This document shows positions 42,441 through 51,129 of a stretch of 64,000 bases of DNA, one piece after another. This DNA is from JBBSOK01 sp965219125 (GTDB taxonomy: Bacteria; Bacteroidota; Bacteroidia; Flavobacteriales; Flavobacteriaceae), in assembly GCA_965219125.1 (NCBI GenBank), contig CBDCMO010000002.1, positions 496,001 to 560,000 of the forward strand. Direction: 5' to 3'. Both the position numbers and the translations under genes were made by a program. Position 1 is the first letter of the stretch. Each line of letters starts with the position of its first letter. The notes under the pieces were generated by a model. It worked only from the letters and a program-made list of their open reading frames with translations, had not been told where the DNA came from and did no database searches.

Positions 42441-43037
42441 TTAAAACGAATAGCCTACAGATGTTTGAAATACGTTATTTTGAATTTTAAAGTCTTTATC
42501 ATCTCTATCGTTTACATTAACTAAACCTTTATTGAACCGCATACTGAAAAATATACCCAAATTCAATCTGTAAGAAACACCCAAAGCAACTGCGGCATCA
42601 ATATTTTTAAAATTTTCTGTAGTATTTCCAGTAACATAAGTATCACTTTCAGTATCATAAACATCCTGTTCTGCTGAAAGGAGAATACCTAAAACTGGTC
42701 CAGCTTCCAAGCTTAAACCTTTTACTATATAATATTTTGCCATTACCGGAACGGTTAAATAGTCTAATTTTAAAGGAGAATTAAGAAGAAAAAAGGTAAA
42801 AAGGCTAGTCGTACTTCCTTGTGAAGAATATAATAATTCTGGTTGCAAAGAAAATTTTCCAGCAATAGGAATTTCAACTCATACTCCCGCATGAAAACTA
42901 ATACGTGTATCTAAAGCAACGGCAACTCCTAACGAAGAAGCATTTAAACCACCTTTTACGCCTAATCTAAATTCTTGGGAATATGCATTTGAAAGAAAAC
43001 AGAAGGAAATTATTATAAATAGCATTGACTTCTTCAT
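42441..43037 (-). pseudogene. Porin-family barrel paralogue 3, interrupted by an in-frame TGA
   Basis: From an ATG at 43037 the frame encodes a signal peptide (MKKSMLFIIISFCFLSNAYS) and a mature start QEFRLGVKGGLNASSL. At codon 53 (42879-42881) a TGA replaces the Gly codon expected by comparison with paralogue 1 (FHVGGLIEI, here FHAGV*VEI). After the stop the same frame runs uninterrupted through LQPELLYSSQGS and LSLEAGPVLGILLS to VFQTSVGYSF. A single base change is enough to explain the break. Either this is a fresh pseudogene or the stop is a sequencing error. The downstream part alone lacks a signal. Confidence 0.85.
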
Positions 43038-43129
43038 ATTTGGATTTTAGTTATTTTTTTTTGTAAGATAGAATAAAAGTTATTACAATCATTCATAAGC
43101 TCTATTATATTGGAATTGATTCTCAAAAA

Positions 43130-43160
43130 AAAAGCAGAAGATTTTTTCTTCTGCTTTTTA
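43130..43160 (-). terminator. Terminator after barrel paralogue 4
   Basis: AAAAAGCAGAAGA / TCTTCTGCTTTTT, a 13-bp stem with a 5-nt T loop. It shares the GCAGAAGA arm with the terminator at 42395. Confidence 0.8.
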
Positions 43161-43180
43161 AACACGTAATAAATTTCAAT

Positions 43181-43759
43181 TTAATTAAAGAAATATCCAA
43201 CCGATAAGCTTACTACTTGGTTTTTTGCTTTAGCTATTTCCCCGTCAAATTTTTCAAATACATTACTGAAGCTTGTATTATATCGCGCTTGAAAGAAAAG
43301 ATTGAAAGGCAAAATATATTGTGCCCCAATTCCAATACCTAGATCTACGGTATTAACATTGTCCAATTCGCCGTCTTCAAATTCACCATTTCCCTTTACT
43401 TTACTGCTTACATTAAATCCAAATTGAGGTCCAGCTTGTAAACTTAAACCTTCAATTAATGTGAAATCGGCCATAATTGGCACATTTACATAGTCCAAAC
43501 TAACTTTGGCATCAGAGCCATCTGCCCCGTAACCTTGTCCGGAATATAAAAGTTCAGGTTGTACGGCAAATAAGTCAGAAATACGAATGTTTACAACACC
43601 GCCAACGTGAAAGCCAGCTTTGCCATTTACACTGCTGTCTACATCGCTGCCATAAAGGCTTGCCAAATTTAAACCTCCTTTAACCCCAAATCTAATTTGG
43701 GCCTGCGTGGACGTTACAGTAAATGCAAAAATTGCGGTGATAAGTAGTAATTTTTTCAT
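43181..43759 (-). CDS. Porin-family outer-membrane barrel, paralogue 4
   Basis: The 192-residue protein has a signal peptide (to STQA) and a mature start QIRFGVKGGLNLASLYGSD. The shared motifs are AGFHVGGVVNIRI, FAVQPELLYSGQGYG, LDYVNVPIMADFTL, LSLQAGPQFGFN and terminal VVSLSVGYFFN. It is closest in layout to paralogues 1 and 3. The terminator on its 3' side separates it from the disrupted copy. Function unknown. Confidence 0.87.
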   Translation of the reverse strand: MKKLLLITAIFAFTVTSTQAQIRFGVKGGLNLASLYGSDVDSSVNGKAGFHVGGVVNIRISDLFAVQPELLYSGQGYGADGSDAKVSLDYVNVPIMADFTLIEGLSLQAGPQFGFNVSSKVKGNGEFEDGELDNVNTVDLGIGIGAQYILPFNLFFQARYNTSFSNVFEKFDGEIAKAKNQVVSLSVGYFFN

Positions 43760-43902
43760 AAATAAATTTATTTAATAGTTAGTTTTATAAATATATATGT
43801 AATTAAAAGTGCTTGCAAAACCTTAATCGTTAGTTTTTAACAAAGTTTTTAACAAAAAAAACCACCATTTTAGTGGTGATTTATAATTCTAAGAATGATT
43901 TA

Positions 43903-44445
43903 TTATAAAAACGAATATCCAACAGCAAGAGAAATAACTTGATTTTTTCCTTCAACAACATTATTTATATCGTTAAAGCCAAAGTTGTAGCGGGCATCAA
44001 CTCTTACCCCAAAAGGCAAATCATATCCAGCACCAACTATTCCAGAAATATCTGTTTCTTTGTTGTCAAGTTCTCCAACATAATCAATTAAATCGAACCT
44101 AATTTCGTCATCAACTAAAAAACCAAATTGTGGACCTGCTTGAAGGTTTAGCCCTTTTATTAAATATGTTTTTAAAACTATTGGAACATTCACATACGTT
44201 AAATCAAACTTTCCTGCATCAAATTCGGCCCCTTGTTGAGAATATAAAATATCTGCCTGGATACCAACATTGTCATTAAATTTTATTCCAGCAAAAACAC
44301 CTGCCTGAAAGCCTGTCTTATTGTTCAAATCTTGTGCATCACTTATATTAGCGAAATTAACACCAGCTTTTATTCCAAGATCAAGTTCTTGCCCAAAAGT
44401 AAAAGTAGAAATCAGCAACATTAAAATTATTGAAATACGTTTCAT
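43903..44445 (-). CDS. Porin-family outer-membrane barrel, paralogue 5
   Basis: The 180-residue protein has a signal peptide (to TFTFG) and a mature start QELDLGIKAGVNFANI. The shared motifs are TGFQAGVFAGI, QADILYSQQGAEF, LTYVNVPIVLKTYLIKGLNLQAGPQFGF and a C-terminal VISLAVGYSF. It is the most upstream barrel of the block, next to the divergent xerD gene. Length and motifs match the other copies. Function unknown. Confidence 0.86.
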   Translation of the reverse strand: MKRISIILMLLISTFTFGQELDLGIKAGVNFANISDAQDLNNKTGFQAGVFAGIKFNDNVGIQADILYSQQGAEFDAGKFDLTYVNVPIVLKTYLIKGLNLQAGPQFGFLVDDEIRFDLIDYVGELDNKETDISGIVGAGYDLPFGVRVDARYNFGFNDINNVVEGKNQVISLAVGYSFL

Positions 44446-44664
44446 AAATAAATTTTTAAAAAGTTAGTAATCAAATTAACGTAAAAAGTTTTCTTTTATG
44501 ATTTTTAGTAGAATTATAGGATTTAATGGACATTAATTTCCTTCAAAATATTGTAAAGTCAATTCACCATTTTATTGAAGAAAACGATATTCAAAATTTG
44601 AAATATCAAAACGTACTAACTTATATTTACATTTCTATTTGATTTTTAATTAAAATTTCATTTT

Positions 44665-45561
44665 ATGACTTGGCCGCAAGCCCTAAAAGATTATCAGAAT
44701 TATTTGAGGATTGAGCGCGGTCTTTCGCAAAATAGTATCATTAATTACTCCTACGATATTACGAAATTGTGCAAGTGGTTGGAAAAAAGCGAAATTGATA
44801 TTTCGCCTATTTCAATTACCGAAGAAATGCTACAAAAGTTTATTTATGATATTGCTAAAATTGTAAACGCTAGAACACAAAGTCGCATTATTTCTGGCTT
44901 AAAAGGCTTTTTTAATTATCTAATTTTTGAAGAATACAGAGAAACTAATCCAATAGAATTAGTTGAAAGCCCAAAAATTGGCAGGAAATTACCCGATACT
45001 CTTTCGGTTGATGAAATTGATTCATTAATTAACGCAATAGATTTAAGCCATCCGCAAGGCGAACGCAACCGAGCGATTTTAGAAACTTTATACGGTTGCG
45101 GACTTCGTGTTTCTGAATTGACAACTTTAAAAATATCCGATTTATTTTTTGATGAAGGTTTCATTCGGGTAACGGGAAAAGGCGACAAACAACGTTTTGT
45201 ACCAATTGGCGATACAACAATCAAGTTTATTCAACTATATAGGAATGAAATAAGAAACCATCAAGAAATTCATCCACTTGCAAAAGACACCATTTTTTTA
45301 AACCGAAGAGGTAAAGGTTTAACACGTGCTATGATATTTACAATTATAAAAGATTTAGCCGTTGTTGCAAATATCAAAAAAACAATTAGTCCGCATACAT
45401 TTCGCCATTCCTTTGCCACTCACCTACTCGAAAATGGAGCAGATTTAAGGGCTATTCAACAAATGTTAGGGCACGAAAGTATTACTACAACTGAGATTTA
45501 TACACATATTGAAAAGCGGCATTTAACAGAGGTTATTAATACGTTTCACCCAAGGAAATGA
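44665..45561 (+). CDS. xerD: Tyrosine recombinase XerD
   Basis: The 298-residue recombinase has an N-terminal SAM-like core-binding domain (about 1-90) and a catalytic domain with Arg in GCGLRVSELTTL, Lys in GKGDKQRFVP, His-x-x-Arg in SPHTFRHSFATHLLENGAD, a further His in QMLGHESITTTEIY and the nucleophilic Tyr just after it. The length and lack of extra domains fit the housekeeping enzyme that resolves chromosome dimers with XerC at dif, rather than a phage integrase. It is divergent from the barrel block. Confidence 0.93.
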   Translation: MTWPQALKDYQNYLRIERGLSQNSIINYSYDITKLCKWLEKSEIDISPISITEEMLQKFIYDIAKIVNARTQSRIISGLKGFFNYLIFEEYRETNPIELVESPKIGRKLPDTLSVDEIDSLINAIDLSHPQGERNRAILETLYGCGLRVSELTTLKISDLFFDEGFIRVTGKGDKQRFVPIGDTTIKFIQLYRNEIRNHQEIHPLAKDTIFLNRRGKGLTRAMIFTIIKDLAVVANIKKTISPHTFRHSFATHLLENGADLRAIQQMLGHESITTTEIYTHIEKRHLTEVINTFHPRK

Positions 45562-45564
45562 GTT

Positions 45565-45592
45565 TGCAGTCGCAGTCGCAGTTTGCAGTGGT
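45565..45592 (+). repeat. Degenerate GCAGTC/GCAGT run
   Basis: Words of GCAGTC and GCAGTTTGCAGTGG follow the xerD stop codon, of the same kind as the run near 13130-13200. The stretch to 45794 is otherwise AT-rich with TTCAATTTC-like repeats and no clear promoter. Confidence 0.5.
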
Positions 45593-45794
45593 TTACAAAT
45601 CTTTCAAGAAAGTTAATATTTTATAGAACTTCTTTCTTAACAAATAAACTCGCAAACTTCTTTATCATTCTCATTCTCAACTTCGTTTTCAATTTCAATT
45701 TCATTTTCAAAAAGGGGTTAAATAAAAGCTAAATAGAACAAACTGCTTTTTAACTGAAATGAACTTTTGTATTTTCATAGCAAAGAAAAAAACT

Positions 45795-46742
45795 ATGAAG
45801 ACATTACAATTTGAAAACAAAGACAAAATGCAAGCTATAGGTCTTGGAACCTGGAAAGCCAAAGGGAATGAAGTAAAGAAAGCTGTGAAAGATGCACTTC
45901 ACGCTGGTTATAGACATATAGATACTGCCGCAGCTTATGGAAACGAGCAAGATATAGGCGAAGCATTAGCTGAAGTTTTTGCGGAAGGAAAAATTAATAG
46001 AGAAGATGTATTTATAACATCTAAACTATGGAATGACAGCCATCAGGAAGGTTTTGTTATTCCAGCGCTTCAAGATTCCCTTAAAAAATTGAAACTTGAT
46101 TATCTTGATTTATACCTAATCCATTGGCCAGTTGCTTTTAAAAATGGCGTTGGACAGCCAAAAAACGCAAATGATTATTTAACTCCTGAAGAAGCACCAA
46201 TTAGTGAAACGTGGAAACAAATGGAGAAAGCCAAAAATTCAAGACTTGCAAGACATATCGGGGTTTCCAATTTTAGTAAAAAGAAGTTAAAGGATCTAAT
46301 TTCAAAAGCTGAAATAAAGCCTGAAATGAATCAAGTTGAATTACATCCACTTTTGCAACAAGACGATTTATTGGATTATTGTAAAAGTGAAAATATTTTT
46401 GTAACTGCCTATTCTCCGTTAGGTTCCGGCGATAGAAGTGAAGATATGAAAGGTAAAGACGAACCAAGTTTGTTTGAAATTGATACTATTGCCGAAATCG
46501 CTAAAAAACAACAAGGAAGTAAGGCCCAAGTTTTATTACAATGGCATTTAGAAAGAGGTTGCGCTGCCATACCGAAATCTACATCAGCGGAGCATATTAA
46601 ATCGAACTTTCAAGCTGCCGATATTACTTTAGACGAAGACGATATGAAAAATATCGCAAAACTTGACAAACATTCACGATTTATAACCGGTAAGTTTTTT
46701 GAAGAACCGAGTAAAGGTTATGAGAATATTTATGATGAATAA
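45795..46742 (+). CDS. Aldo/keto reductase
   Basis: The 315-residue NADPH-dependent reductase has the family signatures GYRHIDTAAAYGNEQDIG (Asp and Tyr of the catalytic tetrad), a conserved Lys in SKLWND, His in DLYLIHWPVAF, and RHIGVSNFSKKKL. The C-terminal AAIPKSTSAEHI matches the coenzyme-binding loop IPKS. It reduces aldehydes or ketones; the substrate is not predictable. I chose the ATG at 45795 over one at 45759, which would add 12 residues absent from typical members. A shared 23-bp repeat follows its stop. Confidence 0.92.
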   Translation: MKTLQFENKDKMQAIGLGTWKAKGNEVKKAVKDALHAGYRHIDTAAAYGNEQDIGEALAEVFAEGKINREDVFITSKLWNDSHQEGFVIPALQDSLKKLKLDYLDLYLIHWPVAFKNGVGQPKNANDYLTPEEAPISETWKQMEKAKNSRLARHIGVSNFSKKKLKDLISKAEIKPEMNQVELHPLLQQDDLLDYCKSENIFVTAYSPLGSGDRSEDMKGKDEPSLFEIDTIAEIAKKQQGSKAQVLLQWHLERGCAAIPKSTSAEHIKSNFQAADITLDEDDMKNIAKLDKHSRFITGKFFEEPSKGYENIYDE

Positions 46743-46743
46743 T

Positions 46744-46766
46744 TAAAAAGTCGCAGTTGGCAGTGT
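46744..46766 (+). repeat. 23-bp intergenic repeat, copy 2
   Basis: Identical to 13118-13140 and again located just past a plus-strand stop codon. A short GC-rich CCGCCGCGGCG palindrome-like run follows at 46801-46811. Confidence 0.8.
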
Positions 46767-46825
46767 AACTCGCTGGTTTTTTATTTGTGTTATTAGTTCA
46801 CCGCCGCGGCGATTTAATTGGATTT

Positions 46826-48391
46826 TTATTTCGCAATATTTACTGCCCTTGTTTCTCTAATTACTGTAACCTTAACTTGACCAGGATACGTCATATCTGT
46901 TTGAATTTTTTGGGAAATTTCAAACGATAATTGTGCAGCTTTTTCGTCTGTTACTTTTTCGCTTTCTACCATTACACGTAGTTCTCTTCCTGCTTGTATA
47001 GCGTAAGCTTTGTTTACGCCATTAAAGCCAAATGCGATATCTTCCAAATCTTTTAGACGTTGTATGTAACTATCCAAAACCTGTCTTCTTGCGCCAGGTC
47101 TTGCGCCACTTATGGCATCGCAAACTTGTACGATTGGCGACAATAAACTTGTCATTTCAATTTCGTCATGGTGGGCACCAATTGCATTGCAGACTTCTGG
47201 TTTTTCACCATATTTTTCTGCCCATTGCATTCCTAAAATTGCGTGCGGTACTTCCGTTTCTGTCTCTGGCACTTTTCCAATATCGTGTAAAAGTCCGGCA
47301 CGTTTTGCAAGCTTTGGATTTAAACCTAATTCCGAAGCCATAACACCACATAATTTCGCAACTTCTCGCGAGTGTTGTAACAAATTTTGACCGTAAGATG
47401 AACGATATTTCATACGACCAACGGCCTTTATTAATTCGGGGCTTAATCCGTGGATTCCTAAATCGATAACCGTTCGTTTTCCAACTTCAATTATTTCCTC
47501 TTCAATTTGTTTGGTTGTTTTTTCTACAACTTCTTCAATTCTTGCTGGGTGAATTCGGCCATCGGTAACTAATTTATGTAATGAAAGTCGGGCAATTTCT
47601 CTGCGAACGCTATCAAAACACGATAATATAATTGCTTCTGGTGTATCGTCAACAATTATTTCAACACCTGTTGCGGCTTCAATGGCGCGAATGTTTCTGC
47701 CTTCTCTACCAATTATTCTACCTTTTACATCGTCGCTTTCAAGGTTGAAAACCGATACGCAATTTTCAACAGCTTCTTCTGTTCCAATTCGTTGTATTGT
47801 TGTAATAATAATCTTTTTAGCTTCTTGATGAGCTGTCATTTTTGCTTCTTCGGCTGAAGATTGTATAAAAGCCATTGCCGCTGTTTTGGCTTCTTCTTTT
47901 AAACTTTCCATTAGCTGATTTTTGGCATCCGAAGCAGATAAGCTTGAAATAACTTCTAATTGCTCAATTTGGCTTCTGTGCATTTTTTCAACATCGGCTT
48001 GTTTTTTCTCGATAAATTCAATCTTTTCATCAAATTCTGTTTGTCTCGCTTCAATATCGCTATTCAGTTTTTTTGTTCTGCCGAGTTCGCTGGAAACTTG
48101 ACTTTCCTTATCACGTAAGCGTTTTTCTACCTCGCCCATTTTCTTTTCACGACCATTTATTACTTTCTCGTGTTCAGATTTAAGCTCTATAAATTTTTCT
48201 TTTGCTTGAAGAATTTTGTCTTTTTTAAGCGTTTCAGCTTCTGCCTTCGCTTCCTTTAATATTGAAGTAGCGTTTTTCTTTGCAGATTTTACAAGATTAC
48301 TTGAGTTATTGCGCTCTAACAACTTGGCAATCCCAAAACCTATTAATACTCCTATTATTGCGGCTATCAAGCCTATTGTAATATTATCCAT
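46826..48391 (-). CDS. rny: Ribonuclease Y
   Basis: The 521-residue membrane-anchored endoribonuclease starts mRNA decay. It has one N-terminal membrane helix (about 4-22), a long coiled coil (about 30-200), a KH domain with GRIIGREGRNIRAIEAATGV, and an HD phosphohydrolase domain with LLHDIGKVPE, completed by AIGAHHDEIEM. The length and order match the family. It lies downstream of the 6S RNA and zapA on the same strand. Confidence 0.96.
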   Translation of the reverse strand: MDNITIGLIAAIIGVLIGFGIAKLLERNNSSNLVKSAKKNATSILKEAKAEAETLKKDKILQAKEKFIELKSEHEKVINGREKKMGEVEKRLRDKESQVSSELGRTKKLNSDIEARQTEFDEKIEFIEKKQADVEKMHRSQIEQLEVISSLSASDAKNQLMESLKEEAKTAAMAFIQSSAEEAKMTAHQEAKKIIITTIQRIGTEEAVENCVSVFNLESDDVKGRIIGREGRNIRAIEAATGVEIIVDDTPEAIILSCFDSVRREIARLSLHKLVTDGRIHPARIEEVVEKTTKQIEEEIIEVGKRTVIDLGIHGLSPELIKAVGRMKYRSSYGQNLLQHSREVAKLCGVMASELGLNPKLAKRAGLLHDIGKVPETETEVPHAILGMQWAEKYGEKPEVCNAIGAHHDEIEMTSLLSPIVQVCDAISGARPGARRQVLDSYIQRLKDLEDIAFGFNGVNKAYAIQAGRELRVMVESEKVTDEKAAQLSFEISQKIQTDMTYPGQVKVTVIRETRAVNIAK

Positions 48392-48504
48392 TAGTTTATC
48401 AGCATTTATAATTATTCTTGATTTTCATAAACCAAAATTGCAATAAGAATTTGAATTTCAATCTATTACGAAATAATTCAACCTTAAATTTTAAACATAA
48501 AAAA

Positions 48505-48667
48505 GCCTACATCAATAACGTTGTTTTGAGTGAACTCCTTTAAAAAAATGTTTAGGACTAACAAGCTGGTCAAGCATCCGCTCTAAGACGGCTCGCTTTT
48601 ACAGCTTCAACTCATCCTTTTTAAAAGAGTAATTGTTGAGTTCACCAAAAAGTGTATTAATGTAGGC
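48505..48667 (-). ncRNA. ssrS: 6S RNA (SsrS), Flavobacterial type
   Basis: On the minus strand the ends pair (GCCTACATTAAT with ATTGATGTAGGC, one mismatch). A second stem pairs GTGAACTC with GAGTTCAC, around a large open central region with short hairpins. This is the long, promoter-like rod with a central bubble seen in 6S RNAs, which bind RNA polymerase holoenzyme in stationary phase. The position, after zapA, is the same as in many bacteria. The 3' stem runs into TTTTTT, so it doubles as a terminator. A match to the 6S-Flavo model is expected but was not run. Length about 163 nt. Confidence 0.75.
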
Positions 48668-48691
48668 AGTAACCTTTTATGTTAAGAACGT

Positions 48692-48979
48692 TTACAGATT
48701 TTCCTGCAACAATTGGTTTAAAGCTTCAAGCTTCTTTTCAACTTGTTGATTATCACTGTTTTTATCTATTTCTTTTTGCTCCACCGCGGCTGCAAATTGT
48801 AAAGCACACATGGCTAATACATCTTGCTTGTCGCGTACTGCATAGCTTTGTTCAAACTTTTTAATCATCACTTCTATCTTTTTTGTTGCAAGCCGCAATC
48901 CTTCTTCCTGTGAAGGGTTTATGTTTAAAGGGTAAACACGGTCTGCGATAGAAAGCTTAATTTTAAGTTGGTCTGCCAT
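48692..48979 (-). CDS. zapA: Cell division protein ZapA
   Basis: The 95-residue protein begins with the ZapA core, LKIKLSIADRVYPLNINPSQEEGLRLATKKIEV, followed by a C-terminal coiled coil (about 55-95, with AMCALQFAAAVEQKEIDKNS). ZapA cross-links FtsZ filaments at the division site. It lies 9 bp downstream of a coiled-coil protein (ZapB-like) and just upstream of the 6S RNA. Confidence 0.9.
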   Translation of the reverse strand: MADQLKIKLSIADRVYPLNINPSQEEGLRLATKKIEVMIKKFEQSYAVRDKQDVLAMCALQFAAAVEQKEIDKNSDNQQVEKKLEALNQLLQENL

Positions 48980-48988
48980 TGCATATAA

Positions 48989-49279
48989 TTATTCTGAAAG
49001 TTGATTTATACATAAATCTATTTCACGAACAAGAGCGTTTATTTTGAGTTTTGTTTCTCTTTTGTGTTGGTCGCTGCCGAGCATTGAATTTGCCAATTTT
49101 AATGAGGTACATTCTTCCGCCAACTTTTCCCTTTCATCTTTACATTCGGTAAGCTTGGCATTTAATAAAGTATGCTCTTCCTGCAATTTGTTAACTATTT
49201 GTTGTTGCGTTTTATATTTTGTAAGCAGCAAATTGATCCTATGTTCAAGAGAATCAACAATTTCAGAAAGTTGAGCCAT
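48989..49279 (-). CDS. ZapB-like coiled-coil protein
   Basis: The 96-residue protein is predicted helical almost throughout, with heptad patterning over about 5-70 (SEIVDSLEHRINLLLTKYK) and few aromatic residues. It precedes zapA by 9 bp on the same strand. In Flavobacteria a small coiled-coil partner in this position is usual and may play the role of ZapB. It has no conserved catalytic residues. Function inferred from place and form. Confidence 0.7.
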   Translation of the reverse strand: MAQLSEIVDSLEHRINLLLTKYKTQQQIVNKLQEEHTLLNAKLTECKDEREKLAEECTSLKLANSMLGSDQHKRETKLKINALVREIDLCINQLSE

Positions 49280-49306
49280 TAAAATTTTGTTTCATTACTC
49301 TAATCA

Positions 49307-49338
49307 CAAAGTTAACATACCACCTCTAATAACCCAAC
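49307..49338 (-). promoter_or_regulatory. Promoter of the ZapB-like/zapA/6S unit
   Basis: On the minus strand, -33 GTTG (49335-49338), a 20-bp spacer and -7 TAACTTTG (49307-49314) match TTG-N20-TAnnTTTG. The transcription start would be near 49300, about 20 nt before the first ATG. No promoter is evident inside the unit for 6S or rny. Confidence 0.75.
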
Positions 49339-49428
49339 TATATTTTACTATTTTTTGATTGGCACAAATAATTAAACATTTTTTATGCCGTTAGTCCTAT
49401 ATTTATAACCTATTGTTATTTTTACAAG

Positions 49429-51117
49429 ATGAAATATCTGCCTGCTATCTTCTTACTTTTCACTATAATTGGGAACGCACAAAATGTGCCTACGGATTAT
49501 TTTGCGAATCCGCTTGAAATCCCATTACTTCTGGCAGGCGATTTTGGCGAGCTTCGCGGCAACCACTTTCATAGCGGTTTGGATATTAAAACACAACAAA
49601 AAGAAGGTTTTTCGGTTTACGCTCCAGCCGATGGGTACGTTAGCCGAATTAATCTTTCTGAATATGGTTACGGAAAAGCCCTTTATATAAAACATCCGAA
49701 TGGCTACACCACAGTTTATGGACACTTACAAAGTTATGCCGGCATAATTGAAGATTACGTGAAAGCCGCACAGTATAAAAAGGAAACGTATGAAATTGAA
49801 CTTTTCCCGGACGCCAACTTTTTACCTATAAAAAAAGGAGATTTAATTGCATACAGCGGTGATACAGGAAGCAGCGGCGGCCCGCATTTGCATTACGAAA
49901 TTAGAGACGGCGCGCAACGCCCCATGAACCCAATGTTGTTTGGTGTACAAATAACCGACACGAAAAAACCAAATGTTTACAGTGTGTTTGCATATCCAGT
50001 TGGGGAAGATTCGCACATTAATCAATCGCAAAACCGTACAAAGCTTCGGTTAATACTGCAAAAAGATGGAAGCTATAAGGCCGAAGATATAAAAGCATTT
50101 GGAAAATTAGGTTTTGGTATTGTAACCAACGATCAAATGGATGGTGCCAGCAATAAGAATGGCGTTTATAAAATAACTTCAAATTATAACGGGAAAACCA
50201 AATATGAAGTTGCTTTTGAAAAGTTCAGCTTTGATGAAACTCGTTACATAAACAGATATCTTGATTATGAATATTTGGAAACGAATAAAAGTAGTATTCA
50301 AAAATTGTACAGAGAAACTAATAATCCTTTAAGCATCATAAAACAGGATGATAAAGATGGTTATATAAATGTTACCGAAGGTTTTACCGGAAATTATACA
50401 ATAACAGTTGAAGATTTTGCCGGAAACCAAACAATCGTAAATATTCCTGTTGAAGGAAAAGCCATGGAAATAACCGATCCAAAAAATGTAAAACAGACTG
50501 AAGATTATATAATTGCGGACCATGCAACATCTATCACCAAAGGTAAATTTAGCATCTACATTCCCGCAAATAGTCTTTATGAAGACACTTATTTAGATAT
50601 TCAGGTAAGCGGCGATACGCTAAAATTTGATCAAGATATAATACCAATCCATTCCAATATTACAATTACCTACGACGCTTCAAATTATAAAACCGAAGAT
50701 TTGGACAGACTTTATATAGGCAGGTTAAACTATAAAAAGGTTCCATACTATAACAAGACAAGTAGAAATGGCGACAAGCTCACAATAAAGACACGCACTT
50801 TTGGGACGTACACGTTGGCTGCAGATACACTTGGACCAACCATTAAGCCTTTAAATTTTCTTGACGGCAAATGGATAAGCGAAAACAAAAACCTTCAAAT
50901 TAAAATTACCGACGATATTAGTGACATAAGCAGCTATCGAGCAACTGTGAATGGAAAGTTTATACTGATGGAATATAATTATAAAACCAACGTTTTAACT
51001 TATAATTTTGGCGACGGGATAATCACCGAAACCGAAAATAAATTGAAAATCATAGTAGTAGATAATGCCGGAAATAGTTCTACATTTGAAGCTACTTTTT
51101 ATAGGAAACAACCATAA
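49429..51117 (+). CDS. M23-family metallopeptidase, exported
   Basis: The 562-residue protein has a signal peptide (to GNAQ) and an M23 (LytM) domain at about 30-180. Zinc and catalytic residues occur in GNHFHSGLDI and SGGPHLHYEIRDG. A long beta-rich region follows (about 190-562) with Ig-like or fibronectin-like segments. M23 enzymes cut peptidoglycan cross-bridges and cell-wall remodelling is likely. The stop is 12 bp before the TonB-receptor start, so the two genes are a likely operon. Confidence 0.9.
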   Translation: MKYLPAIFLLFTIIGNAQNVPTDYFANPLEIPLLLAGDFGELRGNHFHSGLDIKTQQKEGFSVYAPADGYVSRINLSEYGYGKALYIKHPNGYTTVYGHLQSYAGIIEDYVKAAQYKKETYEIELFPDANFLPIKKGDLIAYSGDTGSSGGPHLHYEIRDGAQRPMNPMLFGVQITDTKKPNVYSVFAYPVGEDSHINQSQNRTKLRLILQKDGSYKAEDIKAFGKLGFGIVTNDQMDGASNKNGVYKITSNYNGKTKYEVAFEKFSFDETRYINRYLDYEYLETNKSSIQKLYRETNNPLSIIKQDDKDGYINVTEGFTGNYTITVEDFAGNQTIVNIPVEGKAMEITDPKNVKQTEDYIIADHATSITKGKFSIYIPANSLYEDTYLDIQVSGDTLKFDQDIIPIHSNITITYDASNYKTEDLDRLYIGRLNYKKVPYYNKTSRNGDKLTIKTRTFGTYTLAADTLGPTIKPLNFLDGKWISENKNLQIKITDDISDISSYRATVNGKFILMEYNYKTNVLTYNFGDGIITETENKLKIIVVDNAGNSSTFEATFYRKQP

Positions 51118-51129
51118 AACCTGTGCTTT

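Noticed and set aside
42441..42848. A separate short gene starting at the internal ATG after the TGA
   Set aside because: It would lack the signal peptide and first strands of the barrel, and the same frame upstream encodes those parts, so it is the 3' half of a disrupted gene.
44665..45561. Tyrosine recombinase as a prophage or island integrase
   Set aside because: Length, domain layout and surrounding housekeeping genes fit XerD. No att repeats, tRNA or phage genes are nearby.
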